NCBI GenBank assembly: GCA_964564735.1
Contig: CAZMCH010000027.1
Span: 1-43,938, forward strand
Direction: 5' to 3'
Source: CAZMCH01 sp964564735
GTDB taxonomy: Bacteria; Poribacteria; DTPJ01
DNA length: 43,938 nt
Both the position numbers and the translations under genes were made by a program. Under the pieces are notes generated by a model. That model saw nothing but the letters and a program-made list of their open reading frames with translations. It did no database searches and was not told the origin of the DNA. Shown here piece by piece: positions 1 to 7,430 of the stretch (positions within the stretch are counted from its first letter, which is position 1; each line of letters starts with the position of its first letter).

Positions 1-179
1 AAGGCTTGGGAACTTGCTGGATAGGGGCTTTTGACGAAGCAACAGCAAAGAAAGCTCTTGGCGTGCCTGATAATATAAGGGTTGTTGCCTTAACACCATT
101 AGGTCATCCAGTAGAAGAACCAAGTCCTAGACCTAGAAAGAGTCTTAAGGACATAACTTGCATCAATAAATATAACTGA
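1..179 (+). CDS. Nitroreductase family protein, C-terminal end (partial)
   Basis: The window opens inside this gene; the reading frame begins at base 3 and ends in TGA. About 58 residues remain. They contain GLGTCWIGAFDE followed by VVALTPLGHP, the usual C-terminal signature of the FMN-dependent nitroreductase fold: a flavin-contacting GxGxCWIG loop and then a strand ending in GxP. Family members reduce nitro compounds, quinones or flavins with NAD(P)H; substrate cannot be judged from this piece. The last codon is 26 bases before the PHP gene, so the two may be co-transcribed. Confidence 0.8.
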   Translation, partial: GLGTCWIGAFDEATAKKALGVPDNIRVVALTPLGHPVEEPSPRPRKSLKDITCINKYN

Positions 180-205
180 TAAACAATATAACTCTGGAGG
201 AAATC

Positions 206-1108
206 ATGTTTTTAGAAAACCCTTTTAAGTTGGAAGGGAAATGGTTTAAGGGCAATCTTCATGCTCATACAAACGGTTCTGATGGAGCTTGGTCTCCTGA
301 AAAAGTCATCGATGAATATAAAGCTAATGGCTACAATTTTTCTTTTATAACAGACCATTGGAAAGTAACAGACCCATCTAATCTCTCAAAAGATGGATTT
401 CTTGCTTTGCATGGAGAGGAATTTAATATTGAGGGTTCTGAACTTGGATACCACTATCATATTGTCGGTCTTAATGTGAAAAAAACTATTGATAGGGGAT
501 CGATATCCAGCGCGCAAGAACTCATTGACGCAATCCGATCAGCAGGTGGAGAAGCAGTTGTGGCTCATCCATATTGGTCAGGTTTGACAATAAATGATGT
601 CGCTTCTCTTAATAATCATCTTGGCGTTGAAATATTCAATAGCACTTGTTATTTTAGTATCGGAAAAGGTCATTCTGTTATACATTGGGACGATCTTTTA
701 AACAAAGGAAAAACAATGTTCGGCTTCGCTGTTGATGACACACATCAGCATTTCAATGAAAAACGTCCTATTGATATTTGCTCTGCATGGATAATGGCAA
801 AAATGCCTGATCTAACAGAGGAAAACGTCATGCACGCCATAAAATCAGGGCATTTCTATTCCAGCATAGGACCTGATATAAATGACATATCAATAATTGA
901 CGGAAAAATAAAGGTTTCAACTTCTGATGTAAAAGTAATAAACTTCATTGCAAATGCCCATAATGGGCAAAGCACCTTTGCAAAAAATACAGAATTTATT
1001 AATGAAGCAGAATACAAAATAAACGGAAATGAACGTTATATACGTGTTGAATGTATCGATCAATACGGAAGGGGAGCATGGAGTAACCCAATAATAACCA
1101 AAGTTTAG
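206..1108 (+). CDS. PHP-domain metal-dependent phosphoesterase
   Basis: This 300-residue protein is a polymerase-and-histidinol-phosphatase (PHP) type hydrolase, probably cytoplasmic since no signal peptide is seen. Metal-binding motifs appear in family order: HAH at 19-21, TDH at 49-51, HGEE at 69-72, HYH at 83-85, AHP at 120-122 and a late DDTHQ near 184. The remaining 80 or so residues form a C-terminal beta-rich segment. PHP enzymes hydrolyse phosphate esters with two or three metal ions; the substrate is unknown here. A strong Shine-Dalgarno (GGAGG) lies 6 bases before the ATG. The next gene follows after 13 bases. The stop is TAG, which matters when judging the amber codon in the papain remnant further on. 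Confidence 0.85.
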   Translation: MFLENPFKLEGKWFKGNLHAHTNGSDGAWSPEKVIDEYKANGYNFSFITDHWKVTDPSNLSKDGFLALHGEEFNIEGSELGYHYHIVGLNVKKTIDRGSISSAQELIDAIRSAGGEAVVAHPYWSGLTINDVASLNNHLGVEIFNSTCYFSIGKGHSVIHWDDLLNKGKTMFGFAVDDTHQHFNEKRPIDICSAWIMAKMPDLTEENVMHAIKSGHFYSSIGPDINDISIIDGKIKVSTSDVKVINFIANAHNGQSTFAKNTEFINEAEYKINGNERYIRVECIDQYGRGAWSNPIITKV

Positions 1109-1121
1109 GGGGGATAGTCCG

Positions 1122-1703
1122 ATGAATTTATCAAAGCATGTTCTTTACTTTGTAGTTTTTTTTCTTTTTATGGTTTTTGTAATGCCAACTTTTGCCCAAG
1201 TTCACCAAAATATGGCAATAGGGAAATATCCGAAAGGAAGAATTTTCCTCTATGATGGACGTATATTGGAGGGTAAAAGGCTTATTATGAGTGGAGAAAC
1301 TGTCTCTTTATTGGTTTATGGCGCAACACAAACCTTTGATATTAATGAAGTCCAGCAAGTTATGGCAAAGAAAGGACATGCTTCGCTTTTTGCTTGTAGT
1401 TGTGGTCTTGGATGTCTCGGTCTAACAGCTATATCTTATGCGATAACAAATGGTGAAATCGAAGATGAATACGGCAATATCTCAAAACTCAGCTTGGGTG
1501 AATATGCGCTAGGTTCAGCAATTTGGGCTGGTTTATGCGCAGGCGTTGGGTATCTCATAGGATATATATTTGATGATTGGAGCGTTGTATTTTACCAGCC
1601 ACGCAATTTTGGGATGAAATTACAGGTATTTCCAGAATCAGGCGTTTTGAGTAAAAACAGGATAAATAATATGCCTTTATTTGCCATTAAAGGTAGTTTC
1701 TAA
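1122..1703 (+). CDS. Secreted/membrane protein of unknown function
   Basis: I do not recognise this 193-residue protein. It starts with a clear signal peptide (basic MNLSKH, hydrophobic core to about residue 24, likely cleavage after TFAQ). A beta-rich part follows (residues 35-85, including FLYDGRILEGKRL), which resembles the short fold that senses or holds a surface group in many envelope proteins. Two glycine/cysteine-rich hydrophobic stretches (about 90-110 and 128-150) look like membrane helices. The start is set by an extended G-run Shine-Dalgarno (AGGGGGG) just upstream. It sits 13 bases after the PHP gene, so the two probably form one transcript. Function is open. Confidence 0.7.
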   Translation: MNLSKHVLYFVVFFLFMVFVMPTFAQVHQNMAIGKYPKGRIFLYDGRILEGKRLIMSGETVSLLVYGATQTFDINEVQQVMAKKGHASLFACSCGLGCLGLTAISYAITNGEIEDEYGNISKLSLGEYALGSAIWAGLCAGVGYLIGYIFDDWSVVFYQPRNFGMKLQVFPESGVLSKNRINNMPLFAIKGSF

Positions 1704-2084
1704 TTATAATAAACATGGGCGCACATAGTCAAAGCGCATGATTATATGTCTGGATGTTTGGTTCTGGTTATTAAGACAATTTCTGATCCTGACTGTATCG
1801 TTTATGGTTGGGCTGATGAATTAATTGCAGTAAAATACAATCCCAAAACCGTTATTTCTGAAAAAAATGTTGTGGTTGTATACAGAGAATTGGCTAATGA
1901 TTGATTTTTGAAATAGCTAGATTGTTAGCCCTAATAATTAGCACAAGTAGCCATAATATATATAGATTAAGCTAGATGCAAAGGTATGCACCTACATTTT
2001 GGCAGAAATTTATTAACTTTATAGGTGCAACAAGCGGATGATAATTTGAGATTGATAATACTATAATTAGATCAGGAGTTACAC
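1704..2084. other. 381-bp gap before the response regulator
   Basis: This gap holds one short open frame with gene-like composition (described separately) and otherwise AT-rich sequence. No tRNA, hairpin terminator or recognisable riboswitch was seen. A TATAAT at 2062-2067 is too close to the next Shine-Dalgarno to be a likely promoter. Confidence 0.5.
1746..1904 (+). CDS. Possible 52-residue small ORF or gene remnant
   Basis: An ATG-to-TGA frame of 52 codons lies in the gap. Its translation, with segments such as SDPDCIVYGWADELIAV and NVVVVYRELAND, has the hydrophobic/charged alternation of folded protein. No Shine-Dalgarno precedes the ATG. It could be a tiny gene or the 3' end of a larger decayed one. 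I do not recognise the family. Confidence 0.3.
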   Translation: MSGCLVLVIKTISDPDCIVYGWADELIAVKYNPKTVISEKNVVVVYRELAND

Positions 2085-3281
2085 ATGCCCGAAAAGATAC
2101 TTGTTGTTGATGATCAAGAAGAGATAAGAAATTTGCTTACGGAGGTGCTTAGTCGCCGTGGTTCCGAAACGATTACAGCTTCTTCCGCGGAAGATGCTAT
2201 TGAAATGCTTGCAAAGCCTGATAATGAATTTGATCTTATGATCATGGACTATGATTTCGGAAATAAGATGAACGGACTTGAGGCATTAGGCAAAATCAAG
2301 AAGATAAAACCTGAGCTATCAATCATAATGCTAACTGGAAAAGGCTCTGTTCCTCTTGCTGTATCAGCCATGAAACAGGGCGCAAGCGACTTTGTGGAAA
2401 AAGATTTTTATCTTGAGGAACACATTGAGGTTAGCCTTCAAAGATTAGATAATTTAATCAACCTGTATGCAAGCAACAGGGAACTCCGCAAAGAAACGGA
2501 ATATTACCGAAATGAACTCAAAGAAAAATACAACATGGTCGGAGAATCACCAAAATTCATGGAAGTCTTAGAGCAAGTCAAGGCAGTTGCATCAATTCCC
2601 CGTCCTGTGCTGATTCGTGGCGAAAGAGGAACGGGCAAGGAACTAATCGCCGCCGCCATTCATCAGGGGGGAATAAGGAAAAAGGGACCTTTTATCACAA
2701 TAAATTGCGCCGCATTGGCTGAAGGATTGTTAGAATGTGAGCTTTTCGGGCAGGAGGAAAACGCCTTTACAGGTTCAGCATTTAGAGAAGGTCGCTTTGT
2801 GCTTGCAAACAAGGGAACGCTTTTTCTTGACGAAATAGGCAATATGTCGCTTGATTTTCAAACAAAGATGCTTCGTGTTATTGAGTATCAGCAATTTGAA
2901 CGTGTTGGCGGAGGCAAAACCATAAAGGTTGATGTCCGTATTATCGCCGCAACAAATGCCAATCTTGAAAAAGACATGAAAGAGGGATGTTTCAGAGAAG
3001 ATTTATATGATAGGCTTGCCTTTGAAACGATATGGGTTCCTCCGCTTAGGGACAGAAAAGAAGATATTGAGCCATTGTGCTATCATTTTATGAAAAAACT
3101 CTCAGAGGAAATTCCGGGTGTAAAGCCAAAAGCAATATCGCCAGAGACACTTGATCTAATGCTAAAATACGATTGGCATGGCAACATCCGTGAATTAAAA
3201 TATGTCATTGAGAGAATTGCCTATAAGCTTGATGGTGATACAATTCTCCCGCATCATCTGCCAGAGGAGATTAGGACATAA
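2085..3281 (+). CDS. NtrC-type response regulator lacking a DNA-binding domain
   Basis: The 398-residue protein has a receiver domain (residues 1-120: acidic DDQ at 9-11, phospho-acceptor D55 in MIMDYD, MLTG, FVEKDF lysine), then a sigma-54-interacting AAA+ domain with Walker A GERGTGKE near 179-186, Walker B LFLDEIG near 245-251, and the R-finger region LRDRKED. The sigma-54-contact loop normally reading GAFTGA is NAFTGS here (226-231). The protein stops 20 or so residues after the AAA+ domain, at LPHHLPEEIRT, so the usual Fis-type helix-turn-helix is absent. Such proteins can act from solution on sigma-54 promoters or have lost transcription activation. No sensor kinase lies nearby. The start is supported by AGGAG upstream. 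Confidence 0.9.
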   Translation: MPEKILVVDDQEEIRNLLTEVLSRRGSETITASSAEDAIEMLAKPDNEFDLMIMDYDFGNKMNGLEALGKIKKIKPELSIIMLTGKGSVPLAVSAMKQGASDFVEKDFYLEEHIEVSLQRLDNLINLYASNRELRKETEYYRNELKEKYNMVGESPKFMEVLEQVKAVASIPRPVLIRGERGTGKELIAAAIHQGGIRKKGPFITINCAALAEGLLECELFGQEENAFTGSAFREGRFVLANKGTLFLDEIGNMSLDFQTKMLRVIEYQQFERVGGGKTIKVDVRIIAATNANLEKDMKEGCFREDLYDRLAFETIWVPPLRDRKEDIEPLCYHFMKKLSEEIPGVKPKAISPETLDLMLKYDWHGNIRELKYVIERIAYKLDGDTILPHHLPEEIRT

Positions 3282-3298
3282 TACAAAAGGAAATATAA

Positions 3299-3877
3299 AT
3301 GAAACTAACAGCACTTTTAATAGGCGACTCGATCTGCATGGGATACAGACCATTTGTTAAGCAAAAACTTATGGATAAAGCCAAAGTTATCGGCATTGAC
3401 GACAACGGAGGCGACAGCGGAAATATACTTCAGCACTTTGACGAGTGGATACTAAACAAAGATTTTGATTTGATACATTTTAATTGTGGACTGCATGACT
3501 TGAAAGTCAATCGCACTACAGGCGAATATCAACAACCAATAGAAGTTTATGAACAAAACTTAAAACAAATCATTAAAAGGCTTAAAGAGGAAACAAATGC
3601 CAAACTCGTATGGGCAACCATAACGCCTGTGATAGATGAAAGACATAACGCTGTCAAGGACTTTAACCGTCATCAAAAAGACGTTATTGAATATAATAAA
3701 GTCGCTACTGACATAATGACCGAAGCAAACATTGCAATTGATGACCTTTTCAGCGTCATTATGAATGATATATTGGAAGATTGCTTATTAAATGATGGCG
3801 TTCATATGTCTGAACATGGAAACGAGCTTCTCACGGAAGTTGTCAGCAATTGTGTATTAAAAGAACTGGATATATGA
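3299..3877 (+). CDS. SGNH/GDSL-family hydrolase
   Basis: This 192-residue protein matches the single-domain SGNH esterase/lipase fold. The nucleophile block is IGDSICMGY (S11), the oxyanion-hole block is GLHDLK, which takes the place of the usual GxND, and the C-terminal DGVHMSEHG carries the Asp-His pair. No signal peptide is visible, so it acts in the cytoplasm or is exported by another route. Members deacylate glycans, lipids or small esters. It begins 17 bases after the response regulator, and its stop overlaps the start of the GT9 gene (ATGA), which suggests a shared role in building or trimming an acylated surface glycan. Confidence 0.82.
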   Translation: MKLTALLIGDSICMGYRPFVKQKLMDKAKVIGIDDNGGDSGNILQHFDEWILNKDFDLIHFNCGLHDLKVNRTTGEYQQPIEVYEQNLKQIIKRLKEETNAKLVWATITPVIDERHNAVKDFNRHQKDVIEYNKVATDIMTEANIAIDDLFSVIMNDILEDCLLNDGVHMSEHGNELLTEVVSNCVLKELDI

Positions 3878-5007
3878 TTTATTATAGTTTATTTTTTGAA
3901 TATTTCCCTGAATTTCTTGGAGAGTTATATTTTGGGCTAGGTATAAGGCTTATCCATGAAAGTAAATATGAACTCGATCCCGGTGGGATAAAGCGAATCT
4001 ATATATTTGGCACATCAGGTATCGGCAATCTTATCATGCTTACACCAATGATCAGAACTCTGCGCGCAGGTATTCCTGATGGCAAAATACACGTCATGGT
4101 TTTACCAAATGGGTCAAAGGATGTCATTGAGGGAAGCCCAATCGTGGATGATGTTATCGTAATGGATAATAAGAGAATATTTCGTGATATAAGGCATGAT
4201 TTTCCCGATTTGGCAATATCAGCAACGCATAGAGGATTTATGCGCGCAAAAGAAGCCTTCCGAACGGGTGCATATTGGAGGCTTGGTTTTAGATATGATC
4301 ACAGGGGAAAGAAGGATACAAGCTTTCTTTTTACTCATGCTGAAAAATTAGAAGAAAATAAGCATGAAGTAGAGCAAGGTCTTGATCTTATTCGTCCCTT
4401 AGGTTTTCAAGAAATAAGAGAACAATATATGCACGTTGAAGATTCGGATCGGGAATTTGCTAACAAATTGCTTTTGGAATCTGGCATAAGTGAAGATGAT
4501 CAAATATTCGGGATTTATACAGGTCTTGATCCAAGCAACCCAAAGGGAAGATGTTGGCGATTGGACAGGTTTGCAGAACTTGGGGACAAACTCATTGAAA
4601 AATATGGATGCAGGATTGTCGTTGTCGGTGGTGCAGGTGAAACACCGTCAGCGGAGAAACTCGCTGAACTTATGAAAAATAAGCCGATAATATTAACAGG
4701 TAAAACGACTCTACGTCAGGTTGCTGCTGTTGCTGAAAGATGCAGTTTATTCATTAGTAGCGATGGCGGACCTATGCACATCGCCTCCGCAATGAAAACG
4801 CCGGTTGTTGGAATATTTGGACCAACAGATTGGGTTAGTCATGCCCCCTATGGTGAAAAATGTCTTGTTGTAAAGAGTGACTATCATTGTAGTCCATGTC
4901 ATAAACCGCATAGAGAAATGCCCAAATGCGATCATTTCAATTGTTTGGAAACGATAGGCGTTGATATGGTGATGGAAGCAATTGAAAGGTTATATAGCTT
5001 TCTATAA
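3874..5007 (+). CDS. Glycosyltransferase family 9 (heptosyltransferase-like)
   Basis: The protein shows the GT9/ADP-heptosyltransferase pattern: an N-terminal Rossmann half (GTSGIGNLIMLTPMIRTLR), a C-terminal nucleotide-sugar half with GLDPSNPKGRCW and then SSDGGPMHIASAMKTPVVGIFGPTDW, the family's sugar-nucleotide signature. It ends with a cysteine-rich CSPCHKP...CDHFNCL segment seen in many GT9 members. I chose the ATG at 3874, which overlaps the upstream TGA by four bases, over an in-frame TTG 24 bases earlier; this gives 377 residues. It probably transfers a heptose or similar sugar on the cytoplasmic face of the inner membrane during lipopolysaccharide-type glycan assembly. The acceptor is unknown. 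Confidence 0.88.
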   Translation: MIYYSLFFEYFPEFLGELYFGLGIRLIHESKYELDPGGIKRIYIFGTSGIGNLIMLTPMIRTLRAGIPDGKIHVMVLPNGSKDVIEGSPIVDDVIVMDNKRIFRDIRHDFPDLAISATHRGFMRAKEAFRTGAYWRLGFRYDHRGKKDTSFLFTHAEKLEENKHEVEQGLDLIRPLGFQEIREQYMHVEDSDREFANKLLLESGISEDDQIFGIYTGLDPSNPKGRCWRLDRFAELGDKLIEKYGCRIVVVGGAGETPSAEKLAELMKNKPIILTGKTTLRQVAAVAERCSLFISSDGGPMHIASAMKTPVVGIFGPTDWVSHAPYGEKCLVVKSDYHCSPCHKPHREMPKCDHFNCLETIGVDMVMEAIERLYSFL

Positions 5008-5020
5008 ATGGAGGAAAATA

Positions 5021-5773
5021 ATGAAAACTCATGTTGCTCTAACTGTTGCAGAATCAAAGCGTCTAATTGCCAAAGGCGTTGCCAATATGTTTATCGTCAA
5101 AAAAGCCCTTACGGAAGGCATGATAGCGATAGGCAGAGGCACAACAAATGGGCGTATCGTAGAGGAAATACTCGGAAAAAAGATTGATAGAGGCAATTAT
5201 ATCGCTGGTAGAGTTTTGCCAGCAAAAGGACCAAAATGTAAAATTGGCTCTGATCAATCTGTTCCTGATGTTGTCCTAAAAAATGGTGAGTTAGTTGAGG
5301 GGCTTGCTGTTGTAGATTCCGCTGCACAAATGAAGCAAGGCGATGTTTATATAAAAGGCTGTAATGCAATAAACTATCAACAAAAGATGTGTGGGATACT
5401 TATTGGACATCCTTTAGGGGGAACTATAAGCGCATTAGGGGCGATTGTGTCAAGAAAGGTTCATCTTGTTTTGCCTGTTGGTCTGGAAAAGAGCGTTTTT
5501 GGTGATATAAACGAACTCAGTATGAAATCAAGGGAAGCAGATGAGTTTATCGGAGGCGCACCTTCGCTTATGCCCGTTACAGGCGAAATTGTTACTGAAA
5601 TTGAGGCTTTAGACATACTCGCTGGAGTTAAGACTTACTTTATTTCTGCTGGAGGCATTGCTGGTGCTGAGGGTGCTGTTTGGCTAATTTTGGAAGGCGA
5701 AAAAGCCCAATTAGAAAAAGCCATTAAAATAATAGATGAGTGTCGTGAAATAGAGCATGAAGCATTATTCTAG
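5021..5773 (+). CDS. Conserved-looking protein of unknown function, 250 residues
   Basis: I cannot name this family. The start is the ATG with GGAGG seven bases upstream (an in-frame ATG 39 bases earlier has no such site and overlaps the GT9 gene). The chain alternates alpha/beta-like segments with glycine-rich loops: IGRGTTNGRIVEEILG (near 37-52), IGSDQSVPD, GHPLGGTISALGAIVSRKVHLVLPVGLEKSVFG (two consecutive pieces), GGAPSLMPVTGEI and a C-terminal FISAGGIAGAEGAVWL. The TNGR and GG-rich loops suggest phosphate or nucleotide binding, but no catalytic triad is evident. It is 13 bases downstream of the glycosyltransferase. Its TAG stop codon lies inside the left end of an inverted-repeat element. 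Confidence 0.7.
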   Translation: MKTHVALTVAESKRLIAKGVANMFIVKKALTEGMIAIGRGTTNGRIVEEILGKKIDRGNYIAGRVLPAKGPKCKIGSDQSVPDVVLKNGELVEGLAVVDSAAQMKQGDVYIKGCNAINYQQKMCGILIGHPLGGTISALGAIVSRKVHLVLPVGLEKSVFGDINELSMKSREADEFIGGAPSLMPVTGEIVTEIEALDILAGVKTYFISAGGIAGAEGAVWLILEGEKAQLEKAIKIIDECREIEHEALF

Positions 5774-5924
5774 GCTTGACCAAATTAAATATTATAGAAC
5801 GCTGATTAAACTGATTTGGCGGATTAAAGCGGATAAAATCAGTTAAATATTAAATCCGCATCAATCTGCTTAATCCGTTTCATCAGCGTTCTATTCCTAA
5901 AAAACTAATTTGGTGAACCACTAG
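5770..5924. mobile_element. MITE-like element, copy A (155 bp)
   Basis: The element begins with CTAG and ACCAAATTA on the left and ends in TAATTTGGTGAACCACTAG on the right, which is the reverse complement of the family's left end (CTAGTGGTCAACCAAATTA). Inside it a second perfect inverted repeat of 13 bases, ATAGAACGCTGAT at 5794-5806 and its complement at 5882-5894, frames a longer imperfect hairpin containing GCGGATTAAAGCGGAT-type sequence. No ORF is inside, so it would need a transposase in trans. Copies B, C, D and E share the ends but not this core. Confidence 0.75.
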
Positions 5925-5942
5925 CATATAGGAGACGTTTTT

Positions 5943-6752
5943 ATGTTCTTAAATATATTTATTTACAGCATGATAGCTGGAATCAGCACAATTTTAGGCA
6001 CTTTGCTTGTCTTTTATAGATACAGATGGGCTAAACATAATTCGGTTCATCTGATAAGCTTCGCTGCTGGTGTAATGCTTGCTTTGGCTTTTCTACATCT
6101 AATTCCTGAAGCAGTTGAAATGGGTCATATAGAAGAACCAACAGTATCAGAAGAATCACACGAAGGCGAAGAAGGTCATCATCACGAAGGAAATGTTGGG
6201 GTTTATATTCTTGTATTGGGTGGATTTGTGATCTTTTATGCCATAGAAAGTCTTGTATCAATGCACCCTAGACACGATGTTGATGCAGGATGCACTCACG
6301 AATCCAAAAATCTCAGTCTAATGTCAATAATTGGTCTGACTTTTCATTCACTTATTGATGGGATCATTATAACCGTTGGATTTAAGGCAGGATTTCAGAT
6401 AGGATTATTGACAACTACCGCTGTTATTCTTCACGAGATACCAGAGGGAATTATTACTACTGGTATCTTACTTCACGACAATATGACAAAGAAAAGCACT
6501 TTTTGGTTTTCTATGTTGGTGGCTCTTGCTACTCCTTTTGGGGCAATTGTGTCCGCATTGATATTTGTCGATGTATCAAAGGGCTTTCTTAGTTCATTGC
6601 TTGCCCTTGCATCAGGGTCATTAATCTATATTGCAGGTTCTGATTTGATACCAGAAACACACCATTCCGAAAAGAGATTTAATACAATAATACTTATTAT
6701 TGGTATGGCTTTATTATATTTCATGGGTCGGTTTCTGGGAAGTGGGCATTAG
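5943..6752 (+). CDS. ZIP-family divalent metal transporter
   Basis: This 269-residue membrane protein has the eight-helix ZIP layout. Helix IV carries HSLIDGIIITVGF, helix V carries HEIPEGIITTGIL (both with the metal-site His and acidic residues), and helix II has HLIPEAVEM. A histidine/glutamate-rich cytoplasmic loop (HEGEEGHHHEGN, about 72-84) precedes helix III and is typical of zinc or iron members. ZIP proteins move Zn2+, Fe2+ or Mn2+ into the cytoplasm. A GGAG Shine-Dalgarno sits 9 bases before ATG. The gene is flanked directly by two copies of the same inverted-repeat element, so it may have moved as a unit. Confidence 0.92.
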   Translation: MFLNIFIYSMIAGISTILGTLLVFYRYRWAKHNSVHLISFAAGVMLALAFLHLIPEAVEMGHIEEPTVSEESHEGEEGHHHEGNVGVYILVLGGFVIFYAIESLVSMHPRHDVDAGCTHESKNLSLMSIIGLTFHSLIDGIIITVGFKAGFQIGLLTTTAVILHEIPEGIITTGILLHDNMTKKSTFWFSMLVALATPFGAIVSALIFVDVSKGFLSSLLALASGSLIYIAGSDLIPETHHSEKRFNTIILIIGMALLYFMGRFLGSGH

Positions 6753-6782
6753 AGATCTAAGATTACAGATTAAGATTGGAAA

Positions 6783-6916
6783 CTAGTGGTCAACCAAATT
6801 AATTATTAGCCTTAACCCTCCTTATCCCTTGAAAGTGAGAAGGGATTGTTCCTCTCCCATCTGGGAGAGGCTAGGTGAGGGGGATAAGCGCAAAAACTAA
6901 TCTGGTCAATCACTAG
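6783..6916. mobile_element. MITE-like element, copy B (134 bp)
   Basis: The left end reads CTAGTGGTCAACCAAATTA and the right end AATCTGGTCAATCACTAG, a near-perfect terminal inverted repeat. The core is unlike copy A: it contains the 9+2+9 palindrome CCTCTCCCATCTGGGAGAGG at 6851-6870 inside a wider stem made of CCTTATCCC and GGGGATAAG. It has no coding frame. It lies between the ZIP gene and the ferritin-like gene. Confidence 0.8.
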
Positions 6917-6949
6917 AGAGGCAATCTTGTATTAATTGAGGAAATGATT

Positions 6950-7399
6950 ATGGGAACAACGTTTGATGATATATTAGTTTTTGCGATTGAAAAAGAAAAA
7001 GAGGCTGTTGAGCTATATAAAAAAATGAGCAAACTTGCAAAAAAGCCGAATGTTAAGGCAATGTTTGATGAATTTGTTGACGAGGAGCTTACTCATGTTA
7101 AGGTTCTTGAAGAATTAGACCTTGATAGTCTTGAGGGAAGCCCTTCTGGAAAAGTAACTGACCTAAAAATAAGCGACTATCTGATAGATATGGAATTTAA
7201 AGAAGATATGGTCTATCAGGATGCGCTTATATTTGCTATGAAGCGTGAGGAAAATGCCGTAAAACTATATAAATATATGCTTGCCAATGCCAAAGACCCA
7301 AAATTAATAAGGCTTCTTGAATTTATGGTAAATGAAGAAGCCAAACATAAGTTACGTCTTGAGACTGAATACGATGATAATGTGCTTGTAGAAAGCTAA
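6950..7399 (+). CDS. Ferritin-like (rubrerythrin-type) di-iron domain protein
   Basis: The 149-residue product is a four-helix bundle of two similar halves. Helix motifs EKEKEAVELYKKM and EELTHVKVLEE are echoed by KREENAVKLYKYM and NEEAKHKLRLE; the paired Glu and ExxH residues are the expected di-iron ligands. There is no C-terminal rubredoxin domain, so it resembles erythrin/ferritin-like peroxide-scavenging or iron-handling proteins. I prefer the second ATG (6950), eight bases after GAGG; the first ATG (6944) is only two bases away from it. Its location after a metal importer suggests a shared role in iron or zinc homeostasis, though the two are separated by a repeat element. Confidence 0.85.
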   Translation: MGTTFDDILVFAIEKEKEAVELYKKMSKLAKKPNVKAMFDEFVDEELTHVKVLEELDLDSLEGSPSGKVTDLKISDYLIDMEFKEDMVYQDALIFAMKREENAVKLYKYMLANAKDPKLIRLLEFMVNEEAKHKLRLETEYDDNVLVES

Positions 7400-7430
7400 T
7401 TTATTTTACAATATAGGAAGCAAAAAACTC

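Noticed and set aside
2062..2067. Perfect TATAAT before the response regulator
   Set aside because: No -35 box at the right spacing, and the start site would fall on the Shine-Dalgarno.
3850..3873. TTG start giving an eight-residue longer GT9 protein
   Set aside because: The ATG at 3874 has the ATGA overlap with the preceding stop and better suits coupled translation.
5794..5894. Inverted-repeat region as a CRISPR or riboswitch
   Set aside because: It has no regular direct repeats or spacers, and no conserved riboswitch motif; terminal repeats and copies elsewhere show it is a mobile element.
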